In this document: positions 43,153 to 53,469 of the stretch, in pieces | Position numbering within the stretch: position 1 is the first letter of the stretch | How the letters are laid out: each line of letters begins with the position of its first letter | Assembly: GCA_964035545.1 (NCBI GenBank) | Contig: CAXIUT010000103.1 | Coordinates: 558,001-622,000, forward strand | Reading direction: 5' to 3' | DNA from: Bugula neritina | Lineage: Eukaryota; Bryozoa; Gymnolaemata; Cheilostomatida; Bugulidae | DNA: 64,000 bases | The notes under the pieces: model-generated | What the model was told of the DNA's origin: nothing | What the model saw: the letters and a program-made list of their open reading frames with translations, nothing else | Database searches by the model: none | Program-made: the position numbers and the translations under genes

Positions 43153-44554
43153 GCAGTATATCTATTATCCTATACCACTATAGAAGTCGTAGAGAACTTC
43201 GGGTCAATCAGTGGTAATGGGATTTGTATTACATTATATAGATTTCGTCAACGATCCTAGCCTAATGAGGCGCAATTGAAATAAGTAATTGATTGGCTGG
43301 AGGTACAACCAGTTCAACTTCATTGGTTAGGCAACGATCGTAACAACTAAAACAAGTGGTGGATACAGTTAGGGTTGACATTAAAACACGGCAATTTCTA
43401 GCAGTAATTTGCATTCTAAATCAATTTTTTCATGCAAAAGGTTTAAGAAGCTAGGAGTTATGAGAAAGAATAATATAATGTAATAATTTTGATTGAAAAG
43501 CTTTAACAAATGCAGGTCTGAATTTTTATTTAAATCCGCTCCTTTGAGACTTTGTTCTAAACAAAGGATATTAATTACTGTAGCTATTAGATAAGAATTT
43601 AGTCTTGTAAGTATTTTGAAAGCATAATTGTCTTCTCACTCAATTTCAGCTCATATTATAAATTTATCAATCTTCATTATAAAGACATAATTGTCTTCTC
43701 ATTAAATAATAGTCTATTACAACTTTATTGCTACCATAATATAATATCATTTTGTAAAATGTTTTTATTTTCATAGCATTTTTTGCTTAGTATTATAAAA
43801 TTTTATGCTGCATTGTATATAGCCTACATATGCATATAATGAGCTGCATGTAGTAGACGAAAAGAAATATCGCAATTATATAAAAGATGTAGAAATTATT
43901 TGTAGAATATAAACAAATGCAAAATAATTTAACAAACATATAACTTTACGAACCTCAGCATTTAAATTTAGTTTGCGGCAAGAATAATTTTTTGCTTGTA
44001 AAAAATTAAGTAAAAGATACCAACAATTTTGTTTCTTGTTTTTAATGTTATATTTGTTAACATTTTAGATGTGCCTGTATTACACTATATTGAGTTCTGA
44101 TTATTTTGGTTTAACATTGTAAATAACATATTGTGCAGTATATACAAAATGAGCACATATATAAAACATATACTCATAGTGAAAGTATAAGTTCTAGTTT
44201 TTTTTGCAAATTCATGCATACTATTTGAAATATATGCATACAACTTGGTGTTTCTGATTTGTACATGAACAATTTTATTGCTAAATGCTAAGTAATTATT
44301 TAAATTTTTCTACAACAAATTCGTCGACATGTTTTATATATACCATCTTTTAGCAAACACTTGCAACATTCCCATGCAATTACATATAACTGTAGCTATA
44401 GTAAGCTGTTCATAAAATAGCAACTATTATGAGTGCTGCATTTTTACACACACACTCACACATGCACACACACATGAAGAAAAGCAAGCATATAGTTTAC
44501 TGTCATGAGTTACTTGCAAAAATAAGTTGAAATATATGTTGAAGACTTCATACA
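43153..44554. other. Left flank of the interrupting block, no gene seen
   Basis: The first ~250 bases are richer in CpG than the rest and contain two inverted CCAAT-type boxes (ATTGG at 43292 and 43322), so a minus-strand or bidirectional promoter is conceivable. From about 43400 to 44500 the sequence is AT-rich with no convincing exon on either strand. An imperfect (CA)n tract lies at 44446-44474. Confidence 0.4.
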
Positions 44555-44707
44555 TTAATACAAATGGTATACTCTCAGACATGAGAGGAGCGACATAGTG
44601 CACATGCTCTTAGGAGTTGCATTATCACCTTCTTTCTTGGTGTCATCAAAAATATGGCATTGAAAGAAGACAATCACTGCTTTGGGGTTTACATATTTGT
44701 ATTCCTT
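44555..44707 (-). CDS. Short coding-like open frame, unidentified (possible exon or fragment)
   Basis: A stop-to-stop minus-strand frame of 50 residues with balanced, protein-like composition, including VFFQCHIFDDTKKEGDNATP, in an otherwise stop-rich AT-rich neighbourhood. Possible splice edges inside it are CCCAAAGCAG as acceptor and CTGAGA/GTATAC as donor. No adjoining exon was found and no family recognised, so it may be an exon, a retroposed fragment or chance. Confidence 0.25.
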   Translation of the reverse strand, partial: KEYKYVNPKAVIVFFQCHIFDDTKKEGDNATPKSMCTMSLLSCLRVYHLY

Positions 44708-44896
44708 TTAAAACGTAGTTAAAAATATATATACATATTTTCTAACTTGAAAAAATGCTCTATGTAGCTGCTTATATTTTAAAAAAAATTTTAGGTAGCA
44801 AAAGTAAGGAATTTTTGACATATTTACTGCAGGGGTGTGATAAACAAATGGACATAACATGCTTGTTTTAAAGCTAAAATATGATGTAACAGAATT

Positions 44897-44900
<4 letters not shown>

Positions 44901-44964
<64 letters not shown>
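44901..44964. repeat. (TA)32 microsatellite
   Basis: 64 uninterrupted bases of alternating T and A between AGAATTAAAA and CCTATATAC. Its length is likely polymorphic. Confidence 0.98.
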
Positions 44965-44967
<3 letters not shown>

Positions 44968-45394
44968 ATATACATAATGAATGTCATTTCACTATATAAC
45001 AAGAAGAAATAGGCTGCTATTTTTACACTTCTGTGCAGTAATTTAAAAGCTTTGATAGCTTAACCTTCTTCATCTGGATAACAAATTTTAGCGTGGGGTG
45101 CGGGTTAATAAAAATGTAATCACAAGAACATGTACATAACTTAATTTCTCCATTATTGCACCAACTATCAATATTTACTTAATAACTAAACCCTATATTT
45201 AGCCCAGTGTTCAGTATCTAACTAATATGTATGTACTATATACACTGTCCACCTGTTGAGTGTTATTTAAAAAGTGAAAGAAATTCTACAACTATAGTCA
45301 TATTTGACCCATCACTATTATTACACATATCAATGTGTAAAATTAGTAAAAATAATTTAGTGGAAGTATTTGACAAGAATGCAAGATTGCAAAA

Positions 45395-45480
45395 AATTTA
45401 GCTAACTGCGAGGATTGAACCCATACCCAATGAGTGCAAAGGAAACGCGGTTTACCACGAAGCCAATGCATCACCTTAGG
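45395..45480 (-). pseudogene. tRNA-like sequence (tRNA pseudogene or SINE head)
   Basis: On the minus strand GGGTTCAATCCTCGC fits the internal B-box/T-arm of tRNA genes, and about 50 bases upstream GGCTTCGTGGTAAACCGCG resembles the D-arm/A-box region. The acceptor arms do not pair well (CTAAGGT against AGTTAGC), so it is not a functional tRNA. Fused tRNA-like heads of this kind are usual in SINEs, but no A-tail or second copy was seen in the window. Confidence 0.5.
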
Positions 45481-45559
45481 AAGAATGCCAATACATAAGG
45501 GATTATACTATAATGATATAAACAACAGCTAGAAAAATGAGTGGGTTATATTCCATCAG

Positions 45560-45873
45560 GGTGTTTACTAGCAGTGGATTGCCATCTTGTTTTAAAATTG
45601 GCCTATGACTCTGTTGCTACTTGCAAAGGTATCTTGATTAAATAAACCAACGGTTAAAAATAAACTGTAGTTTGTATATTATTACTAAGGCACAGCCAGC
45701 GGTCAGAGCTATGGTATATAAATATACACTGATGTACTAGGACCTAGGTAATAGATTGACAAGTCAAATTATCTTTTATAGGTAAACACACTTTGGTTTG
45801 AGAAAACATGCATGCAGCCTTAATTTTAGGTTTACGTCCGCAAATCATGAAAAGATCTAAACTAATATTAGAG
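45560..45873 (+). CDS. Three phase-consistent candidate exons, unidentified (partial gene)
   Basis: Exons 45560-45628 (acceptor TATTCCATCAG, donor TGCAAAG/GTATCT), 45690-45713 (acceptor TTATTACTAAG, donor CTATG/GTATAT) and 45830-45873 (acceptor CCTTAATTTTAG, donor TTAGAG/GTAAAT) join without stops: phases 1-1, 1-1, 1-0. The first encodes a Cys-containing peptide (CLLAVDCHLVLKLAYD...), the third LRPQIMKRSKLILE. The next possible exon in this phase (45980-46027, LWPSVMKFETLIVLR then stop) would end the gene. Alternatively the chain joins the membrane-protein exons at 46173, but that needs one more exon that I did not find. The upstream start was not located. Confidence 0.4.
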
Positions 45874-46172
45874 GTAAATTTTAAAAATTAAATTAATTTT
45901 ACTTATTTTTACAATAACAAATTTTTTGGAGAAAATAAGTTGCTTCCTTTTTGTTGCAATGATATTCAACTTGCTTGAGCTATGGCCATCAGTGATGAAA
46001 TTTGAAACCCTGATTGTTTTGAGATAACTTTGTGACTTGTTATACATTTTTGCATATCTTTACCAACATATTACTTGATTCATGATAGTTTTCACATTGC
46101 AATTTATGGCATCAGTTGAGACTTGCACTCTGACAAAATATTAACAAAGCCAAACATATGGCCACACTACAG

Positions 46173-46518
46173 TGAAAGCTGGTTGGTTATATTAATTGTG
46201 GCTGCACTAGTCATGGTCCTAGCAGTTGGCCTACCATGGTATTGCCAGGTGCGAGCAAGCTTACAAGCATTTATATAGCTATAGCTAAACTGATAAGCTT
46301 ACAAAACATGTTGGCTAACATTATGCAGTTCACAATAGGCATATGGAAAACAAAGATGGTCAAAGGGTAATGATATTGTGGTTGACATAATATGTTAACT
46401 ATAAATAGTTCACGAATGCAGTTCCATTAGGCCTACTGGATTACCACTTATTTGCACTAACAGAATGTGTTACAAACGGGCCAGCAGGCAACTAAACCGT
46501 GTAATGCACAACTATTGA
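46173..46518 (+). CDS. C-terminal exons of a putative single-pass membrane protein
   Basis: Three exons join in phase: 46173-46248 (acceptor CCACACTACAG, donor TTGCCAG/GTGCGA), 46329-46366 (branch-like GGCTAAC, acceptor ATTATGCAG, donor AAAGG/GTAATG) and 46464-46518 (acceptor TTTGCACTAACAG, stop TGA 46516-46518). The first encodes a clear transmembrane helix, WLVILIVAALVMVLAVGL, after Glu-Ser and before PWYCQ. The other two encode a short basic tail of about 30 residues (IWKTKMVK, then MCYKRASRQLNRV). A hydrophobic span followed by a basic end suggests an N-out type I protein with a short cytoplasmic tail. The ectodomain is missing or encoded further upstream (perhaps 45560-45873). The family is not recognised. 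A further spliceable segment at 46947-46979 (TTTGACAG.../GTAAGC) may be an alternative 3' exon. Confidence 0.6.
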
Positions 46519-47471
46519 CGTTATGCTATGTCATTATGCTCTGAAGTACGTTCTGTCATGGCTGAAAGTCACACTACTCTACACTTGCAGTAGCAATTCG
46601 TTTACTACTTCCATCACCAACACTTGCATTTTTATAGGGGCCAAATTCCTGTACCAAATGGTGTGCTATTCTTTCAAAACAGAGTACTATAAATATTATT
46701 TTGCTCATAGATTTTAGCAGACAAAGAATTTATACTAAAGACTACCCTATAGAAATTCTATTTAAGAAAAAACTTCAATCCTAAAATACTACCTATTGAC
46801 TTATACAGCTGAACAGAAAAAGAAGTAACCGCAGTTCGAGTATTTAGCATATCTGAGCCACAATTCAAAAATAAATAGAAGCATAGCACATGTGCATAGT
46901 TAATATCATATTATAATAGTTCATATAGTTTGTTTGCCTTTGACAGCATATTGAATATAATTTCTCTACTTGGCTGTAGGTAAGCCCTGCAGTTTTTGTT
47001 TTTATCTTAATTTACAATGAAAGAATAACTTGAAAAATGCAACCAAAAACTTATTATTGAAAAAAGGCTTTTAACTACTCTGCTAACTATGGCTTTTAAT
47101 TGTCAATAAATGACCCTTTTAATCTAACTATTGCATGGTGCTGAGACGACTGATAATTATGTGTAAAAATGTGTGCAGGTGGGATTAATTAGCTGAGAAA
47201 CTTTATTAACCTAAGCTCTTAAACTACAAGAGCGTTGATTAGGGGTGCATGGTAAAACGAAAGTTATTTCACTGCTTTTCCTCTATAAAACTGAAGCCTT
47301 TCCAAATATATTTTTATTGCACCAGCTGGTACAATCTAAAAATAAAACCAAGCTGAACAATCAAATTAAAAGAATAGGCGTTTTATATCTTAACTTGTTG
47401 AAATGGTGCAGTAAAATTTGTTTGTTGCCTTTTAGGTAAATATTCACCAGGGCTGACATTGACTTCTTTAT
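46519..47471. other. Intergenic, nothing definite
   Basis: AT-rich sequence downstream of the membrane-protein stop. The only exon-like segment is 46947-46979, with strong acceptor and donor words on the plus strand. The open frames at 46523-46717 and 47245-47439 lack protein-like composition and splice context. Confidence 0.4.
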
Positions 47472-47632
47472 CACTGCGTTTCCATGACTTCGCATAATGC
47501 GAATGAATTCTGTACGGATTATTTGCGGTTTGTGGTTTGCATTAACTTATAGTTGCGTTTCATCGGATGTAACTGTTCCCATTAGCCGAATGAAAAAATC
47601 CATTCGCATAATGCGATAATGGAAACGCAGTG
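47472..47632. mobile_element. 161-bp MITE with ~36-bp terminal inverted repeats
   Basis: It begins CACTGCGTTTCCAT and ends ATGGAAACGCAGTG. The inner parts of both arms contain CGCATAATGCGAATG-like words, themselves near-palindromic. Arms match over roughly 36 bases with a few differences. There is no coding capacity, so it is a non-autonomous DNA transposon or foldback unit. TA lies just outside both ends apart from one extra base on the left, so the duplication is uncertain. Confidence 0.75.
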
Positions 47633-47768
47633 TACTTCGCTTCTATGACTGAGCATTTTGTGAATTTGTAGTTGCAGTAACTCATCAGTTGTGGTGTCCT
47701 TCGTTATGTAATTAGTTCCATGAGGTGATGAGAAATCCATTTCGGAATGAGAATGATGAATTGCAGTG
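47633..47768. mobile_element. Diverged tandem relative of the preceding MITE
   Basis: Directly next to the first element and in the same orientation the sequence keeps its order of words in decayed form: CTTCTATGACTGAGCAT for GTTTCCATGACTTCGCAT, TGCAGTAACTCATCAGTTG for TGCATTAACTTATAGTTG, AGAAATCCATTTCGGAATG for AAAAATCCATTCGCATAATG, and an end GCAGTG. I read it as an older copy. Confidence 0.5.
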
Positions 47769-48242
47769 CATGTAGGCTGCAGCTTCCAATTTTCTTAAAT
47801 CAACCATTAGGCTATGTGTACAAAAAAAGGCAAAATACTTTGCTGTGGCCAACAGTCTGAAAAATACCAGCTAGCACTGAATAAAGCACAATAAGTATAG
47901 CTTATTTGCAATGCAATGTTGAGTTTTAGAAAGGTCTCAAGTTAGTGTTATTTCCTCACCACTCATGTGGAAAATTTACCAATACTCCCTATTGCTAAGA
48001 CTTTGTGCTATGCATCTAATTACTAAGGTGTGAGTTTTTAGAACCAATACTAGAATGTAACTCCTTGCGATTATGTGGGAGAGAGATGACATATTTGTTG
48101 TCAGTCAATATATATTGTAGGCTTGCCTATTACAGAGCTCAAGCCTAGCTCTTTACAATAAAAAGTACAAAGGTATGAAAGAACAATAGTATGACAACAG
48201 AACCATGCGGTATCGTAACAATCAGGATGCAAATCATCTTGA

Positions 48243-51200
48243 TTATATAGCTAGATGCTTTTCTTCTCTAACGTAGATGTTCTTGTCAATAGTGAAGCTG
48301 CACTTAAACTCAAATGGCCACTTTCTTTTAGACCTGTAAAAGCAAAATATATTTCAACAGTCAAACTAAATAAGTTGAGGCGATGGTTTCATTGAAGTGA
48401 CACATAGCAACAGAGTATGCAAAACAGGGGTAGAAAAAGAAATAGGGTAAGGCTCCATCAAGAAGACGCCAACAAAATTGAAAATGCTGATATAAAATGT
48501 GCATTTGACTGACAATGTCTTTTGGCAATAAATTATGACTGCAGACAGCCCCTAGTTCTTAGTACCTAGAGGATCAATTAGGTTTCATGGAGATGAGTTG
48601 TGCTACATAAGCAATGAGGGTAACTAGTCAATATTCTGAATGCCCATTGCTCCGAAGGTCCATTAGTCCGAAAATTAGTACACACAGGCATCCTCAATGA
48701 GAATATCATTAATTTCACTCACAATTCAGTTTAAGTTCTAGCTATGTTATTGCTCTGTGGGTGGCATGTGTGTTGCCTACTTGCTACATCATCTATCAAC
48801 ATGATTATGCGTACGGTACATTATTAATTACAGGCTTGCGAGGTGACAGGCTAATGAATAGCTTGGTGTGTACTTTGTTTATGGAGCAGCCATAATGGAA
48901 TGTTGATAAACGATACAGCCCTTATTGATCATAGTGTAATCTCAGGCTAAACAATCACAAATAGGCAACACGCATGCCACCCACAGATCAATAATATAGC
49001 AAGAACTTAAACTGAATTGTGAGTGATATTAATGATATTCTCAGTGAGGATGCCTGTGTGTACTAATTTTCGGACTAATGGACCTTCGGAGCAATGGGCC
49101 TTCGGAATATTGCTTCGTTCCCAGAAATGAAGGGATCTGAGACAGGGCGGCAGTAAATGCAGTAACTATATTTGTGGGAAAGAGAAGGCTGGAATAATAT
49201 GGGCACCTATGCAGCAGAGAACAATAAAACAAGAAGGGAATCAGCTACATCAGTGTGAAACTCCAGAGAAAGGGAGCAAGACCAAAACATTTAAACATGG
49301 GGGTTAAAAATCAAAAGAGATCATAGATTAGTGCAGAACACTGCGACCTAAAAGAATACAGTGAAGAATAGGAGGATGGCAAAATTAAGTAAAACAATGA
49401 GTATGAGAGTGACACCACTTGTGAAGCCGAAGTTCTATTTCTTTTAATTAATTGGTGAAAAAATATAATAGCAACTTTTATGACAGTCTTGTAGATTGGC
49501 TGTGTGATGAGGTGACTTGAATACAGCAGCCATGAGTAAAACCTGGCTGCAAATTAAAGCAGAAGGTGAACATTTTATGTATAATATAAGAGATATATTC
49601 AAAAATTGAAATTACCATAAAAACTGTAGTCCTTGTCTGATAGTCAAAATAAATTGGCTGCCATCCATAATTTCATCATTCATAATTTCATCTTGATTAC
49701 ACTGCAAAACAAAATGAAGTATTTTGTTGATCACATGTATGAGTTTGAAATGAACTATGGTAACAAATATTAACATAATATTTCCTTGCATTTAGTGCAT
49801 TTTTTAGTTAAGTAACTAGTCTGAATACTTCACATTGCAGTTTAATTTTCTAAACCAAACATACATTGATGAGCCTGAACTGAACAAGTGTTAGGTCAGC
49901 TTGACTAAAATATAACCATAAATACCATCAATATAAATTAGGGGTTTGTTGATTAAAATATAGTAAAGTAACAGAGTAAAATTAAAACAACCCTGAACAA
50001 TAGCGTAGTAAAAGTGTACATTCAGGACTCCACACTTGAGGAGTATAGGAGAATGACAAAAATCAAGTTCAACCATATGAAAAACTAGGAAACATACTGA
50101 CATCATGTCCAAATATTCTTCCAACTGTCAAACATTTTAAACACTTAAGAAGAAAAATACCTCAAAATTGTGTGCATTATTTTTAGGTCTTCAAAGTTAA
50201 TGCTTGTTCATGAAGATAAAGAAAAAAACTGAGAAACTGATTATTCATGTAAAAGTAAATGTAATAATTTGACTATGTTCTGTAGTAAAAAAATTATGAT
50301 GACTTCTTTTTCTAATATGTGTAAAGAGATAATATACTAGGTAAGCAATGCAGGGCTTTTTAATCATTTAAATTTGTGCTCAAAGTATATTATATTACCA
50401 CTAAGCCTTAAGATATGCAATTTATTTTTAGATCATCTGTTATCATAATAGACTTTTAATTTTGTACAAATGATTTACCTGGACAAGCAAAACAAAGTCT
50501 TTCCATTACATCTTCTATGTCAGCATTTTTCAGCTTCACCACAACAGCCATCGAGTAGTTCATTTTAAACTAAAAAGAAATAATTAATTTAGGAAATACA
50601 ATGATTGCCTATGTAAAAAGTGACAATGTATGCACGTATGGCATCTGAAGCCACATTTAACTAACTATTCAACTTGCTAATATCATTTTTAAATACGTTT
50701 TTGAAAATGGAATTAAGACAGTTATGAAAAAAAATTGATAACAATAAGAATATATGTTGAATTAGGTAATCATAGGTAGCAACTATAATAATCATAGTGA
50801 AAGAAATAATTTCGAAGGGTGATGAAGTAATTCAACAGAATAAAAACTATGATGTGACTTTTAATTGTCACAATAAGAACTTTGGACAAAAAAAAACTTT
50901 GCAGGCTTTGAGTTATATATAAATAAAACCCTTTGGAATTTTTTGAAAAATAGTCTTACGAGACATAATAATACATAGTTAAGTTTTAGATTTTTACAAC
51001 ACACTATGACTCATAATTAGTTAATAAAATATTCTTTTGTAACTGCATAGTGCATATAACATCTATTTGAATCAATTTGATGGAGTTTGTGAAATTTCTT
51101 GTTTGAAAATTACAAAAACTGGCGGCATGTTCGAGTTGTTGAAAATAGCAAAAAACAAGTAGTAAACAAAGTTAAATAACATTTGCAAAACCTTATACAA

Positions 51201-52123
51201 TGTGCTGTTAAATGCTTGGACAGATACTATCTTGAATAAGATTAATGCAAGCTTAAAAAAACTTTAAAGTTGAAAGGCATATATTTTGTTACCATCATAA
51301 TTCATATGCTGTGTAATCAAGCCACATCTTGAGATATAAATATTTTTCTGCTCCGTGGTCTCTTCAGTACTTAGACCTATGCCTTGCCACACTCTACCAC
51401 TGCACTTAGCCTTCAATCATAAATCACGATGACATGCAGTGTAAATGTTGCAGCTGTGGCCTGGTGAATAAGGATATTTTCCAACCACAATTTTTAACAA
51501 AACAAAACAAGTTCTCACCTAAAAAACTAGAAATCAAATATAAAGAAAAATAATTGATTTTTAGTTTGATTATATGGTTTAAACCTGCATTTGCATAGGG
51601 GTAGTTGAAGTCTAAACATTCACCAGATTCGCATACATTATTTTCAATATTTCATGTTACCTAAAACTAAAATATATCTAATACTAAAACATCTATTAAA
51701 GTGTAGTAACTGACATGTTCAAATGTGTGCCTTAGCGAACATCACACTCAAAAAGTAATCGTGAGAGGAAACAAGCTTTGCTTGCATTTTAGAAGTCAAG
51801 AGAAGTACCGTCACCTTACATTGGTAGCAACAGATTGTGTACCAAGAAATTGTTTCTAAAACTCCACAAAAATATAATTAAAACGTTGAAGATTCTACAG
51901 GCAAAAAGTTCTGAATAGATTTTTATAAGCAGAGGACAAATTAAATTTTGCAAATAATTTCAAGCACAAATAGTCACTAAACAAACTTTATATGCATATA
52001 AATAAAAGCCAGCAATACATTAATTAACTTACTTGCATTATATAAGGATAAGCACAGATCTCCCTCTCTCCATATCCAATGCCTTACATATAAGTGCCTG
52101 AAACCGTCTTTGCAGCTTTCCAT
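48243..52123 (-). CDS. Multi-exon protein-coding gene, family not recognised
   Basis: Read from high to low coordinates. Exon 1: 52123-52088 (ATG at 52123, starts MESCKDGFRHLY; donor TATAT/GTAAGG; the exon itself may begin at the acceptor 52148). Exon 2: 51855-51820 (KQFLGTQSVATN; donor CCAAT/GTAAGG). Exon 3: 50569-50510 or to 50479 (MNYSMAVVVKLKNADIED; acceptor TTTCTTTTTAG). Exon 4: 50124-50098 (LEEYLDMMS; donor TCA/GTATGT). Exon 5: 49701-49616 (acceptor TTTTGTTTTGCAG; CNQDEIMNDEIMDGSQ...). Exon 6: 48333-48243 (acceptor TTTGCTTTTACAG; WPFEFKCSFTIDKN, ending EEKHLAI and stop). Junctions 1-2, 2-3, 4-5 and 5-6 keep phase. Exon 3 to 4 keeps phase only with the inner donor GAT/GTAATG at 50510; the stronger donor CCAG/GTAAAT at 50479 adds VMERLCFACPG but shifts phase, so alternative splicing or a missed exon is possible. 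With the inner donor the product is about 111 residues, with no signal peptide or membrane span. Confidence 0.65.
48629..49112. mobile_element. 484-bp foldback/MITE element in the last intron of the minus-strand gene
   Basis: Arms of about 155 bp (48629-48783 and 48958-49112) are inverted copies with only scattered differences, separated by ~175 bp. Outer ends read CAATATTC(T/C)GAA and the arms include GCTCCGAAGGTCCATTAG and its complement. No ORF of note lies inside. It is within the intron between exons at 49616 and 48333, so it would be transcribed as a long hairpin in pre-mRNA. Confidence 0.85.
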
Positions 52124-52148
52124 TCAATTCCTCCACAGTGGTCACCAA

Positions 52149-53469
52149 CTGAAATATTCTGAAAAATTAAATAATAATTTAACGTACCCATACAATTCTT
52201 ACTTGTTTGCTCATATTGAAAACAAAAAAAATGAAAAAATAAAACAAGACATGTGACCATCGAACAATAGTTGGTAAATAGTATTGTACTGTAAATCATA
52301 CGCAATCATTATCAAGAGTCTATAAAAATCATTCCAAACAGATAACTTTTAAGTTGTAGTCAGCAGCTCATATGAACAGAGTTGTCATTGTGAACATTTC
52401 AATAATGAAAAGGATATTTATATTCCCATTGAACTTAAATACCCATATTATAAGTACATCTAATAACGCAGCAAACTCCCTTTTAAAATCACATTAATAT
52501 AGCATCAGCAAAAGAACACTAAATGGCAAAAGCAGTTTGAAAACCAATTTCAGATTGAAAATTTAATTGATCAAATATTGCTTTTTTATTTAGATTAAGA
52601 CTCATTGCGGTAAACAAGCAAGAAAACTTTGTGATATGGATAAGAAAGGTTTTAAAACAAAAGCCATGATTTTCAAAAAGTCTGCACCACACTTAAAATC
52701 AACACCATCCTAGATGCTACACCAGAGCAACGAATAATTAAAACAGTATACCTTGGAGAGTTAATAACTGATATTGCATGGTTAAAATGAACAAGAAATA
52801 AAGAGAAGAAATGAACTGGCAAAAAATGCTTTCCAGGATATTTCTTAAGTATATTGACATTAGAAAAATCAAAATACAAACACGAGAGAAATTACTATGC
52901 AAAAAATTCTTCCCCATATAACAAGCAGATATTATTAGTTATTTATCAGTAATGCATCTACTAGGCATAGACTCACAAGGTTTCATAGTTGATTGTAAGA
53001 ACAAGGTCGGCAAAGGTTTTTGGATGTTGCAATAAAGATAAAACTCAAACCTTAGTGTGTTAGGATAAATGAGCAAAGACTCTACCTATGCTACCAGAAG
53101 CAGCAACTGGTCCCAAAAAGTGGAGTAAAACTTTACACTTTTAATGATGATGTTTTATGATCATTATTATTAAAAAAATGTATATCATACTGATAAAACT
53201 ATAGCGGTAAATGTGAAACATATAATTCATATCAATATTCACACCGTATAAGAGTATTTACTTAAAATGGCTTATTCATTTGGAATTGTAACAATACTCA
53301 CAAGTAACAGAACACGTACCAATAAAATAACAATCACTGTAAAAAATGAGTATTTAACACCATAAAAACCTAAAGCATTGATACTTGTGGTACATCTAGT
53401 ACTAAAGCACTTACAGACTTACAGTGGTAGTCTGTTATCACTAAATCTAATGATTTTCACAGTTCTCAA
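52149..53469. other. Upstream region of the minus-strand gene; only weak coding signals
   Basis: AT-rich. A 44-codon plus-strand frame (52656-52790) has protein-like composition (TLKINTILDATPEQRI...) but no clear splice sites. A consensus minus-strand donor GTGAGT (52976-52971) follows an open segment that could be a 5' exon. Neither could be linked to other exons. No promoter element was identified. Confidence 0.3.

Noticed and set aside
45395-45480. Functional tRNA gene
   Set aside because: The B-box is good but the acceptor stem does not pair and the anticodon arm is irregular.
48243-52123. NHEJ1/XLF-like DNA-repair factor
   Set aside because: The pattern FILTIRQGLQFL...PFEFKC recalled part of the XLF head domain, but the order and length of other segments do not fit and no alignment could be run.
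52088-52148. Coding of exon 52148-52088 in the frame VTTVEELNGKLQRRFQAL
   Set aside because: It looks protein-like but leaves one base that creates a stop with the next good exons; the ATG frame from 52123 joins exons 2 and 3 in phase.
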